In this document: positions 1 through 10,859 of the stretch, piece by piece
How the letters are laid out: every line of letters begins with the position of its first letter
How positions within the stretch are numbered: the stretch's first letter is position 1
Origin: Trichoplusia ni
Lineage: Eukaryota; Arthropoda; Insecta; Lepidoptera; Noctuidae
Assembly: GCF_003590095.1 (NCBI RefSeq)
Contig: NC_039491.1
Span: 2,790,001 to 2,854,000, forward strand
Length of the DNA: 64,000 nucleotides
Direction of reading: 5' to 3'
Notes under the pieces: generated by a model
The model's database searches: none
What the model was told of the DNA's origin: nothing
The model's input: only the letters and a program-made list of their open reading frames with translations
Translations under genes and position numbers: made by a program

Positions 1-180
1 TGTATTCAAAGCGTCAAAGGAAGCACATCATTTTTGAAAATTTCATCCGTCCACCTATCACGGTTCAAGACACATAGCCTTGGATCGAACGGACAGACAG
101 CGGTTCCACATTAACAGGGTAACGTTTTTGACCTTTGAGATCGAAACTCTAAAAACTACTAAAACTACGCCCCATGACTA
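1..180 (-). repeat. Fragment of the 'ggttccg ... accgtgatagctagacag' dispersed repeat
   Basis: Read on the minus strand this contains the family landmarks in order: a 'ctgtctgtccgt' block, 'gaaccgtgatag', and then 'tgaaattttca' and 'atgatgt'. The same order is seen in copies at 20.78, 45.55, 47.70, 56.14 and 57.19 kb. The copy runs off the left edge of the window, so its 3' end cannot be seen. The family is common in Lepidoptera; its class is not evident from the sequence. Confidence 0.5.
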
Positions 181-2162
181 TCCATACCTCTAAACAATAA
201 CTTCAACAACTAAAATAATACACCCACACATTACGACATGTTTCATTATAAACAGTTCATGAGGGTGAAACGTAGGAGTTATAAATTAATAGGGAATTGC
301 GGTCGCATTAGACTTGATTACCTATGCGGAGCAACAAGTCTACAAAGTTCCGCTTAGTTCCAGCCTTCAGCGAGAGCGGCGAGCGAATGGAGTAACTCGT
401 ACTAGCTATGTATTTACTTATAGAAGACGATAATCGTATCTCTTAGAGGTGTTTGCTGATACCTATATGTGTTATTGAAGTTCAAAATGATTTAAAAATG
501 AACTGAGAGCTTACTTATTAAACTAGTTTCGTATAAATATTTTTTATTGGTACTAGTTTCCAATCGATACGCAGTCCTTAATCATGTACTGATGCGGCGA
601 CTTAAGTTCGAAAATTACTTTAATAATATGGTATCTAATTATATTCCTTTCGACACGACGGTTTAAACAGGAGTTACTTTCATTTTACTTTTAATAAAAT
701 GGTATCGAATTATATTGTTTTCTTGATTTGAAAAAAAAACAAGTTCGAGGTGCGATTATGTGCGTTAGCTGAGCATAGTTCCTCGTGCGCTCCATGAACT
801 ACCACTCGTGTCGGGTACCACGGTAAGCTGTACAAAGAGAATAAAGAGATTGCTATCATAGTGAAAGACAAGTAGATAATCATATTAAACGACAAATTAA
901 CAAAAAGGAACAAAATTATATTCCATTTAATATTTGCGCCCTGACCTAAATTGACAATTAAAAAGTTATAAAATCTAATCAAATATTTAGCTGACAATCC
1001 ATTAAATATGAAATTGCTTTAACATCGCCGGTCGACATTTACAACGTAAGTCGTAATAACGGAACTATAACTAATTTACTTAATAATGATGATTTCAATT
1101 TCAGTCATTGAAACGTGACAATTACTTGACTGCGGAGTTACACAACTGGGTATTAATAATGTTATTTACACATATGTACCCATTAGTTAGTAATGAACGT
1201 ACTTAATACGACGTTACGTATGGTTTGCTCTGATATTACGATTTAATCAACTCAGTTAATATCGGCCTTCAAGCAGGACAATAACTTCATAATAATTGCT
1301 TCAGTGGCACAGCGATAACAATTGACAGTTATTTATTTGTAAAAATGGTACTTAGAATCTTTATTTTAGTAGTTCAAAAAAAATTGAGCTCATAGTTTGA
1401 CTGCCCTGTAAAAAATCCGTTACGTAATGTAAATTACCTGAGTTTACTTTACATAAATTACCAATTCGACAGTAACCATTGCGGCACATAATTACATCAA
1501 ATCGCTTTTACTTGATGCATAACACTGATAATACCGCTTCTTATCCTCAATATTCAACAAGTACGTAATAACAGCCAAAACTCTAATAAAATATGAAACA
1601 AAAACATTCACTGGAATACGTCTATCGCGTACTCACTCAACAGAATCGATACCAACTATCGTACGAGTATATACCGAAGACAATATTCGTAGCAATCGAA
1701 TGCCACTCGATTCACGCGACAATCGATCATCGGCTCCTAACTCGATATTCCGAATTCTAATCGAGATTTAAATGTCTCTTTGTTTACCTGTCACGATTAC
1801 GAACGATAATATCAACAGGTTTACAGCGTTATCGAAGCTTTATCTTTATTTATGAGGCCTGATTTGATGTAAATACGTTTACAATAACCATTTAGGTGAT
1901 ATCGAATTGAATTATGTTTTGTTAACTTTTTAGAAGCAATTTTCAATCATTGTTCTGTATTTAATGTGCTCAATTTGTTGGAGAGGAAAATTTTGTTTGA
2001 ATCTAAGTTGAATTTGTTGGAAGAAAATGACGCAACGTTTATGTTTAGGGAGTTAGTATTTTGTGGGCTAGATAAATGAAACGAAACTATGAAAGTTAGT
2101 GTTCGATCGTTTCTTCTAAGCTGGGGTACCGCTGATCCTTAATTACTACTAAGTAGTTATAG
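181..2162. other. AT-rich non-coding stretch, nothing assignable
   Basis: No open frame with recognisable protein content, no terminal repeats and no RNA gene were seen. The 95-codon minus-strand frame at 710-997 is low-complexity AT-rich translation and is not supported. Probably intergenic or intronic. Confidence 0.5.
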
Positions 2163-4565
2163 TTGTACATTGTACTGTATAGTAGTTTTAAATATAGGTA
2201 CGTATATTTAGAAAAAGAGTACAATCTTTTTTGCGAACCAACTAGGTTTACATCCTCTTCTGCAACTTGCATAGATAATATATTTAGTAGTTGTGAAGCA
2301 AATAAAACATTACTCTTAACTGATATTACATCTGACCACTGTGGCCAACTTGCTTGTTTTCCCCAGTTACTTTTAAATAAATTTATTAAGGTGGTCAGTA
2401 GACCTTACACAGCGCATCGTTGTTCCCGTTTTAAAAACAATATCAAGTCCAAATTGCGGCCATCACTTTTGGACTCCTCTAACCCTAATGCCGCTTATGG
2501 AGCATTTTTTAATGTAGTTAAAAGCGAGTTTGACGTAACTTTTAAGTGTAAAACTAGGCAAGTCAAGTGCAGTTCTGCTGCCTCATTTAACCAATGGGCC
2601 ACTACTGGTATCTACAAGAGTCGAAGTAGGCTGTATGAGTTATATGGCATGAAAAAATATAAATTTGACACAAATTTTATAGACTATGTTAGAAATTATT
2701 CAAAAAATTTTAAGAAGGTTTGTAACTCTGCTAAGTCTAAGTATATCAGCGAAAAAATAAAAAACTCTTTAAATAAAGTAAAAGCCACGTGGAATATTAT
2801 TAATCAAGAAACTGGCAAAGCTACGAAACGTGACAATAACTTAGAGATTTTAACCAACAATAAATTAGTTACTGAAGCTAATGAAATCGCCACTATTTTC
2901 AATAATTTTTTTGCTGATATACCAATAACAACAACGAGTGCTTTAAAATCATCATCACTTGATGCAGAAAACTTATTACGAAATTGCGTGCCCAGCTGTG
3001 ATTCTTCTTTTAGTTTCGAATATGTGACTCCATTAGACATTACCAATGCTTTTAAATCACTTAGTCAAAAGAAAACCGAAGATCTTTGGGGCTTCTCGGT
3101 TAAACTCCTAAGTAACATAATAAACATTGTTGCACCCTCTTTAGCCGTAGTCTTTAATAAATGCGTAGACGTAGGTGTCTTCCCGGACTTAATGAAGCAT
3201 AGTAAAGTCATGCCGTTATTTAAGGCAGGTAGTAGAAGTGATATTAGTAATTTCAGACCTATATCAATTTTGCCAGCGTTCAGCAAGATTTTTGAAAAAT
3301 TAATGTTAAAACAGCTTCTACATTATTTCAATGACAAGACCCTCTTACATAGCGAGCAATACGGTTTTACAAAGGGACGTTCAACTACCGATGCCGGTGT
3401 AGCTTTACTAAAACACATCTACGAAGCTTGGGAGAACTCTCAGAACGCTATTGGCGTGTTCTGTGACCTTTCAAAGGCATTCGATTGCGTCCGGCACGAC
3501 ACTTTAATATGCAAACTCGAATATTATGGTATCAAAAATAGATCACTGGATTTAATTAATTCCTATTTGAGTGATAGGGTCCAATGTGTAGATGTTAATG
3601 ATAATAAGTCCACCGGACTACCTGTGAAACTAGGGGTACCCCAGGGTTCAATACTCGGCCCATTTTTATTTTTAGTTTATATTAATGACTTACCATTCTC
3701 TTTAAAAGGCATATGTGACGTTGTGCTGTTTGCAGACGATACTTCTTTAATATTTAAAGTTAACAGAAACAGAAATGACTTTAAAGAAGTAAATAGTGCA
3801 CTTAATCGGGTCACACATTGGTTTTCAGTTAATAATTTAGTTTTAAATGCCAAAAAAACCAAATGTGTTAAATTCGCGATGCCTAATGTTAAGAATCTTG
3901 GGCCAGATATTGTTATAAATAATGAAGTGCTAGAGACTGTAGCATAAACGGTTTTTCTCGGCATTACAGTTGATGCAAAATTAAAATGGACGGCGCATAT
4001 TGCTTACCTGGCGAATAAACTCAGCTCTGCCGCTTATGCGGTTAGAAAAGTTAGGCAGATTACTGACGTGGACACAGCTCGTCTTGTTTATTTCAGCTAC
4101 TTCCACAGCGTTATGTCCTATGGCATACTTCTGTGGGGTAAGGCGGCTGATATAGAAGCGATATTCGTCTTACAAAAGCGAGCTGTCAGATCCATTTACC
4201 AGCTAGGCTCTAGAGTTTCTCTTAGGGAGCGGTTTAAAGAGATAGGCATTTTAACGGTAGCATCCCAATTTATTTTAGATAATATACTATTGATACGAAA
4301 AAATCTTCACTTATACTCGAAAAACAGTGATATACATAGTATAAACACTCGGAATAAACATAAGTTAATTGGTACATCGCACCGTTTACACAGGGTACAC
4401 AACTCATGTGTGGGACTTAGTGTTCGCCTCTACAATAAACTACCTCTCACTTTATTGGAACTGCCTTTTAGCTCATTTAAAACAACCATTAAGGATAAAC
4501 TATGCAAGAAGGCTTATTATACAATAAATGATTATTTAAATGATAAAAATAGTTGGTCGCCGTGA
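2163..4565 (+). pseudogene. Non-LTR retrotransposon (Jockey/CR1-like) ORF2: endonuclease end and reverse transcriptase, one in-frame stop
   Basis: This is the pol-like frame of a LINE that copies its RNA into DNA at a nicked target. Residues about 20-60 look like the end of an APE-type endonuclease, with SSATCIDN and the SDH motif. The reverse transcriptase follows: NFRPISILPAFSKIFEK about residue 360, QYGFTKGRST, the conserved D in CDLSKAFDCV, GVPQGSILGP, and the catalytic FADD at residues 523-526, intact. The frame is broken once, by TAA at 3945-3947. The same frame then continues (TVFLGITVDAKLKW ... RLVYFSYFHSVMSYGILLWG) to a TGA at 4563-4565. ORF1 and most of the endonuclease are missing, so the copy is 5'-truncated, as is usual for LINEs. 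The ATG at 2163 is only where the frame opens, not a real start. Clade placement is from motif style only. Confidence 0.85.
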
Positions 4566-5310
4566 TTTACACAGGACGGTTTAGTGTGGATTAATGTTTG
4601 ACGTGTATTTGTGTAATTTGATAGACATACTCTATGTGTGTAACATTGTGTTACCTATTTTGTTTTATTTTTAGTATAATTATACGCATGCACGTATATA
4701 TTATTTATTATAAATTTTGACATGTATAATTTATTAATTATAAAATTGAATGACGTAGCAATTTATGCCGCCTCCGTGTTTAGGGCTATGCCAGGTAAAT
4801 CAACGTTTGGGGTATTTCTTTCAGTCTTATTTTATTTTATTAGCCGGCAGCAGATACGTCATGCTCCCTAAGTCGTCACTGCCTGCGGTGGCGTCTTGGG
4901 TCGGGTCACCTCCTTCCCTCTAATATGGCGAGGGAGGTGATGGCTGACCCTTGCGTCATACTCGTGAACGGGTGCTGCTTGCGATGGCTGGTCGGTCTGC
5001 TGACCTTGGCCTTAGTACTTAAAGTTTAATTTCGTATAGGTTTATATACAGCGACCTCAAACTTTTGTTTGTTTGGCATGGCACCTGCACACTTATTTTT
5101 GTTATTGTTCTGTACAATTATAATATTTTTTGTAAACGGAATGACAGCGTGCTGCTGGGGAGTTTGTTGCGCCGTTTCTTCTCTCACAGCAAAAGCACTT
5201 AGGAAGCGGTGAAGGGTGGGCGAAACTGGGTGCTGTCCAATGTAAATGACCTTCAAAAAGTGCTACTTAGTAGCCTAATTTGAATAAATGAATTTTGATT
5301 TTTGAGTAAA
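4566..5310 (+). mobile_element. 3' untranslated region and tail of the 2.2-kb LINE
   Basis: This follows the LINE stop codon and ends in a block at 5164-5310 (gttgcgccgtttctt, then aagggtgggc, gggtgctgtc, atgtaaatgac, caaaaagtgctac, and the tail gaataaatgaattttgattt). The same block recurs alone at 46982-47120, which identifies it as the family's 3' end. A GC-richer hairpin lies at about 4908-4943 (CACCTCC-tt-CCCTC against GAGGGAGGTG). I found no convincing target-site duplication. It is not proven that 4750-5160 belongs to the element and is not a separate insertion. Confidence 0.65.
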
Positions 5311-6543
5311 TTAGCCATAATTAACAGCGCAATAATTGGTTTTGCTAATGGATGAAAAATATTAAAACAAAGTCTGTGAAAAAATTATTATTCTTTTTAT
5401 CTCTTTTCATTCACGGGCTAACTTCATGAGAAGAGACCCGGTCCTTTTTAAAGGCGTGAACGGGGACACAGGTCCAACGCACAGAGGCGTTCTTGAGAAC
5501 TTTAATATAAAATGTGATGGGGCATCTACTAGGCACAATTCACCTCCGCTCTATGGGAGAACAGAGATGAAGAATCCAAAGTAGATGCAAAACTATTGCA
5601 ATACGTATGTAAAACTAAATAGGCTATTATATAAATGAGACATGTTAAGTGGACCAGTTCCTTAAAATTATTCGGAGCACTATGGCACCTGCCTTTCACC
5701 CTGCCTGGTATTATTATTATACCACAAATCTCTATAGTTCTATAAAGGGTCGTAAACTTCGTATAAGTCTCACGTAACTCGCTCTAGAACATTACGCTTT
5801 TACCCTTATGACTGATAGCTGTACACATATCCTTACATACACAAACCTATTAAGCTCAATGTCTAATAAAAATAAATATTTTTTATCAAAACAAAACCTA
5901 GTCTTTTGATATTCATAACCTCAGAATATGGAACAAATAGATCAAAAACAACATACGTAAATATGAAACAAACAATATTTTATTACAGTTTTTGAGCAAA
6001 AAGTTTCGTAGCAAGAGAAAATAAATATTAATGTAGAACACTATTTTTTTTTCTTTTAACATTCCTGTTCTCAACCTTAATGGTTCTCTACATAATTGGA
6101 TAATAACAAGCCGCATTTTCACATACATTTTCCTTAATTATAGCTGAACCAATAAACACGGTAATTTTTATTCAAACCGACTGCATAGCACTGACACATT
6201 AAATTAAACAGACAACTCATAACCGCAACTAAATAGGGTATGCTCGGATTAAGACCCTTTTGGGGTCAAAACTAACCGAGAACCCATAACCTACCCTTTA
6301 ATTCTAATTACTTCAGAGATTCTTTAGCTTTAAACTTAAAAGTAAGTATTTTTACGCAAATGTAATCTGTACATGAGCCCTAGTTTTTGTTCTAATTTAG
6401 CATTAATTGACTGAAGACCTCATTCCAAAGATCAAATTACTCCCTGACGTCAATCATGTCAGATCAATTAAACAAGTTCACATTGTACAGCTGTTGAAAC
6501 AAATGACTTTATCCTCGTAACTGCAATTACCACGCTATAAAGA
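5311..6543. other. AT-rich stretch without genes
   Basis: No gene was seen. A small two-step hairpin is present at 6243-6280 (CTCGG...CCGAG enclosing GACCC-tttt-GGGGTC). The 71- and 76-codon minus-strand frames here have no recognisable content. Confidence 0.4.
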
Positions 6544-6544
6544 A

Positions 6545-6890
6545 AGTCATCATCATCCTAGCCTTTTCCCAACTTTGTTAGGGTCGGCTTCCAGTCTAAC
6601 AGGATGCAGCTGAGTATCAGTTTTTTAAAAGAAGTAACTGCACATCCGACCTCCTCAACCCAGTTACCTGAGCAACACTTTAGCTCTTAGTTTTCTGATC
6701 TCAGAATTTCTAGGTTCTGGCTACCCGTTACGACTGTTAAGGATATGATAAGAACAGACAGGACCCAAAATTTAACGTGTCCTTCCGAAACACGCAGGAA
6801 TCTGTTATGAAATAGATGCACGGACCAACCGTATCAAGCGTAGCTTAACACATGATCGATCCACTGGTGGTGGTAGTTAAGTCACGAGCC
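6545..6890 (+). repeat. 'tcatcatcctagccttttcccaac' interspersed repeat, copy 1
   Basis: It starts with tcatcatcatcctagcctt and goes through cgacctcctcaacccagtta, aatttaacgtgtccttccg and cggaccaaccgtatcaagcg to about 6890. It is diverged but collinear with the copy at 42105-42464. It has no protein-coding capacity. The family is very abundant in moth genomes; the flanking duplication at 42 kb suggests it moves by retrotransposition. Confidence 0.8.
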
Positions 6891-9800
6891 ACAAAGTAAC
6901 CGTGTTTATTCAAAAAATGTTGGCTCGACATAAGATGCCTGCCAACGGTCCGCGAGTACAGGCCGTCGTCGCAAGCAACAGGTCGAGATGTGTTCTCCCC
7001 TACACACCGCCCCCACCCTAATGCCGTGACGGGAATAATCAAAAGCGTACACTTAAAAATAACCGTCTTAGTGACGTCGAAGTAAATGTAAACTCACTTT
7101 GCGTGTTACTTTTTTATCCGAAAGATAAACGGACGCCTGACCTATTTCGAGTCGGCGGCCTTACTTAATAAAGCCCTGTAGGGATATTTGTGTATACTAC
7201 TCAGATGCTCAGTTATTTTTGCATTATCTGCTGCTCTGGTTGGATATTCACGATATCTACGTATATTCGTATTAAGGCATTTGTGTAAGGGGGTCTAAGT
7301 CTTGGGAATAAATAATACTGACGCTGAAGTATACATTTTACTACAGAAATATTCATCACTTACCTAATTATGATTCCCTCAACATTCAACGTCAGCACTC
7401 GCAGATGCCTAGTTTACCTACATTAATACGGCAAATGTGCTTATCCGCAACACGTCCTTGACACGCCAAGTTGACAAAGATGACCTATATTATATTAAGA
7501 ATATAAAAATAGGCTTTTATGGCTAAAACTTTCGTGCCACGAAGATTACAAACAATTACGAATCAGAAACGAAATAAAAACAAATATTTACGAATATCAA
7601 TTCAAAAATATAACCTTTTATTAAGGTCCTCCATGGACCAAAGATAAAACGAAGGAAATATCGGAGACGTTTTATTAAATTATCCACAAGTAAAGCGCAC
7701 TTATGGAATTCCAACAGAATAAACCGTACGTCCACACAATGGAATAAAACAGCACTAGAGCGTCGACAATAAGAAATATATGAGGATATTGCGATAAAAG
7801 TCAGACTCGGGGCCATTTCTCGTCCATAAATTTCAGAGGGAACAGAGCCTGCGTATAATGACGATACATTTTCAGATCACGTGCTTACATAAGCAATAAG
7901 CGGTGCTTTAATCGACGATATGAATTCACGTAGTCTTGTGACCTAAAAAGTAAGAGAACATCCCTTATCTTGCAGTCGCTGTCGCTTTGAGCTAGCGATA
8001 AGCTCTTGTTCTGCTAAAGGTGTCGGTCTGTGTTAAAGTTACTGTGTTACTCGGCTGAAAACGTATCAGGTAAGTTTTCAATGACACTTTTAAATTGACT
8101 GATACTATTATTTTATTTTACGATACACGATCGAATGTTATTTCTGTTATATGACGTGTTTCATGTTTTAAAATCAAAGAAATAGGAAGTAGTCAAAAAG
8201 ACTAACATAAAAAGAAACTGTCTTTTTTTAATATTTCAAGCTTCGCCTTAATTACTTCTATATGTTTTTCTGCACCTAATGTGACCCACAAGGAAAATAT
8301 TAATATAAGTCATAGCACGAACAAATAAAGTTAAAGAAACACTATAATTATTTCGAAAACTTATCATTATCTGAGTATAGCATTTATCTATTCTAGAACT
8401 ACACTTCAAAACGAAGGTAGCCTTTCTTGCACAACGCTGAAAGGCCATAAAATTAGTCCTTATTATAAACAAATAAGTGCGTATCAAAGTAGAAGAAGCA
8501 AATAAAATTCCGCAACCCTTTTCAGCCGATTTGCTACGGGCTTCAAAGTAATGCCTTCGCATGAAGCAGATTACGGTCTTCATAAAAACCTTGGGAGCGA
8601 ACGGGTAAATTCACACGACGTAGTCTTAAAACGTAGGGACGCCTACTATATTGATATAAACACAAAATTATTTAACATACATAATAGATGATCTGACTAG
8701 AAAGGACTCATTATTCCGTTTAGTTTATTAAATAAATTAAAGGAAAGGAAAGTGCGCATTAAGGAAAGTGTAATTATTGGAATTGGCTAACAACGTCACT
8801 CGTCGGTAAAAATTCACTGATGAGTGACACAAAATTTCAACTTACTGTATAATATTAATTTTCGTTTACTTACGCTATTAAAGAAAAAATAGATATCCGA
8901 TATTTTACATCTGTCTGACGGATCTGTTCGATTTTTTTTTGTCTAATACGAACTATAAAAAAAGCATAAATATCCTTCAACAAATTAAATAATTGGAGAC
9001 AAAAATTTTGATGAAGTTGATCTTATTGTCTCTTAAACAAAGCTGATAATTATTTGGATGACTAATTGGATCGTCTTTTGTTTCTCAATTTGCCTCATTA
9101 TCAACCGAGATCTACATTTTCTGTACACATTGTTACATTTACTGAACTAAGCAAATAGCTACATAATATTGTCTATCTTTATAATAAGTATCTGCTTTTG
9201 TAGTTTCCAGTTTCATTTCAGTTTCCCAGGTGTTCGTTATGCCCGGGTCTTGGCTCACACTATTCATACCGGTTCGTAATTGGGTAGCAGTACGGTCCAC
9301 ATCCATTGTACCTTAATATAGGGACCGACCTACACATCAGATTATTAACTAGTCTAAATCATATATTTTGAAGCGAAAGGTATTTACTCTATGTATCTAT
9401 AGATATTAACACAATATAACGCTTTGTATTTTCGTTCGGAAATTTTCAAATAAAAATGCTGGTAAAGCAAAATTGAAATATTAATTAAGCCTTTTAGGAG
9501 GCTCCTTAGAGATTCTAAACATTTCACATTTAATCTCCAAACCAATTAATATAGCAAAATAATTATCGTAAAAATATTAAAACTGCAATCTTAATTTTAA
9601 TTTTTTACTTCATTTTCATTAACTGTCTTATTATATTATGTTGGTAAAGCAAACACAGAACGACAAATAGTTGCAACGTAATACCATGTGTCTCAAGCTC
9701 ACAAGTTAAGCAAAGCTTATAAATAATTAGTCGTCGTCATTCGTCGCAAGTTTAACTAGCTTTATGAACAAGTTATTTAAACATACAATACACATTAATA

Positions 9801-10540
9801 TCACTCTCAATATATACATTTAATTAACTACAATTTAGCTAGGTATACCTAGGCATAATTATTGACCTCCAACAAACGAGTCGTATTCACCAAATTATAT
9901 TCACGTAATTTTTCATCCACCAAGCTTTTTGGGTTATTCAAATTTTCGTCGAGTACCAAAAACAGGGTTGTACAAATAAGCACATTCGGAACATTTATTT
10001 AAATAAAGCCTTAAATAAATTTACTGTCCTGAAGTAAAGACCGCCGGAACAAAGACTCCATTTCTCTCAAAGGCCAAGTTAGGACAAAGTCCAACCGACT
10101 GGTATTGGATTAGTACATGTAGTTGCAACCTCCATGTCCACAGTGCACAAGATCTGTCAAAGGCTTTAGTACAAAGCTCGCTCCAGTGGGCCAGGATAAT
10201 ACAGACTTTGCCGGAAATTGGAACGACATATAGCTCTAATCCCTACCCTGCCTTCTTAGATAAAATATCATGACCTAAAACTCTCAAAACATCTTCCTAT
10301 ATGGAAATCCATCAGCTGTTAAAACATTCAGTAAGCCCCAATTCCGTTTCGGTGAATGTTTCCATTAGACTGACTCAATGCTCTAATTGGGCGCTGCTTA
10401 TCTATTTTTAATCTTATATTTTAGTAACCGCATCAATCTATGTTACTAAATTGAGGCGTAAATATTATTTTTAAAAAATCCATGATTTAAAACGGTCACT
10501 ATAAAGTAATGGTTTGGAAAATCGGTTAGAAGATGCATCG
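6891..10540. other. Long gene-free stretch; one possible non-coding exon at its middle
   Basis: There is no supported coding exon. The 86- and 111-codon minus-strand frames at 7556 and 8248 are without recognisable content. A moderately GC-rich patch with a strong splice donor lies at 7960-8069 and is listed separately. The rest is AT-rich, with homopolymer runs. Confidence 0.4.
7960..8069 (+). promoter_or_regulatory. Possible promoter and first non-coding exon ending in a CAG|GTAAGT donor
   Basis: A local patch of higher complexity contains an initiator-like tcttgCAGTcg near 7974, followed by about 95 bases. It ends at cgtatcag|gtaagt, a textbook 5' splice site with the exon ending at 8069. 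It has no ATG-led open frame. Which gene it could serve is unknown. A chance donor match is quite possible. Confidence 0.2.
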
Positions 10541-10554
10541 AAAGTTTGAGCAGT

Positions 10555-10800
10555 CGAGATTTACATTGGGCGGGCGTCGGGTCCGGGAGAGGCTGCGGCG
10601 CGCGTCCCGCCCAGTGGCAGCTCGACCGCCGCACCGAGCGCACGCCGCGTCGCGCACGCACACCACACGACCCGCCGGTACGCGACACAAACACACGCAT
10701 GCATTACCCAGCCCCCCCCCCGCCCGCGCTGTCACCACCCCCCTCCCGCCACTGAATCCCCCCCCGTGCCCCTCGTATCCTTTCCCCCGCGTCCAGGTGG
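10555..10800. promoter_or_regulatory. GC- and CpG-rich block, possible promoter or 5' exon
   Basis: About 240 bases are strongly GC-rich (gggcgggcgtcgggtccggg ... gcggcgcgcgtcccgcccag) and rich in CpG, in otherwise AT-rich DNA. Poly-C runs follow at 10705-10770. In insect genomes such blocks often mark transcription starts and 5' leaders. Four overlapping open frames on both strands are explained by base composition alone and show no codon bias or known domain. Confidence 0.35.
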
Positions 10801-10859
10801 ATACGTATTTCGCACACGTTCATCAACAATTAGCATCACACTTTTGATACTGTCATTAA

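Noticed and set aside
6243..6280. Two-step hairpin as a possible RNA element
   Set aside because: It is short, has an unpaired interior and no context; such hairpins are expected by chance in 64 kb.
8248..8583. 111-codon minus-strand frame
   Set aside because: No recognisable motif, AT-rich codon use, no leader or splice context; length is within chance for 64 kb.
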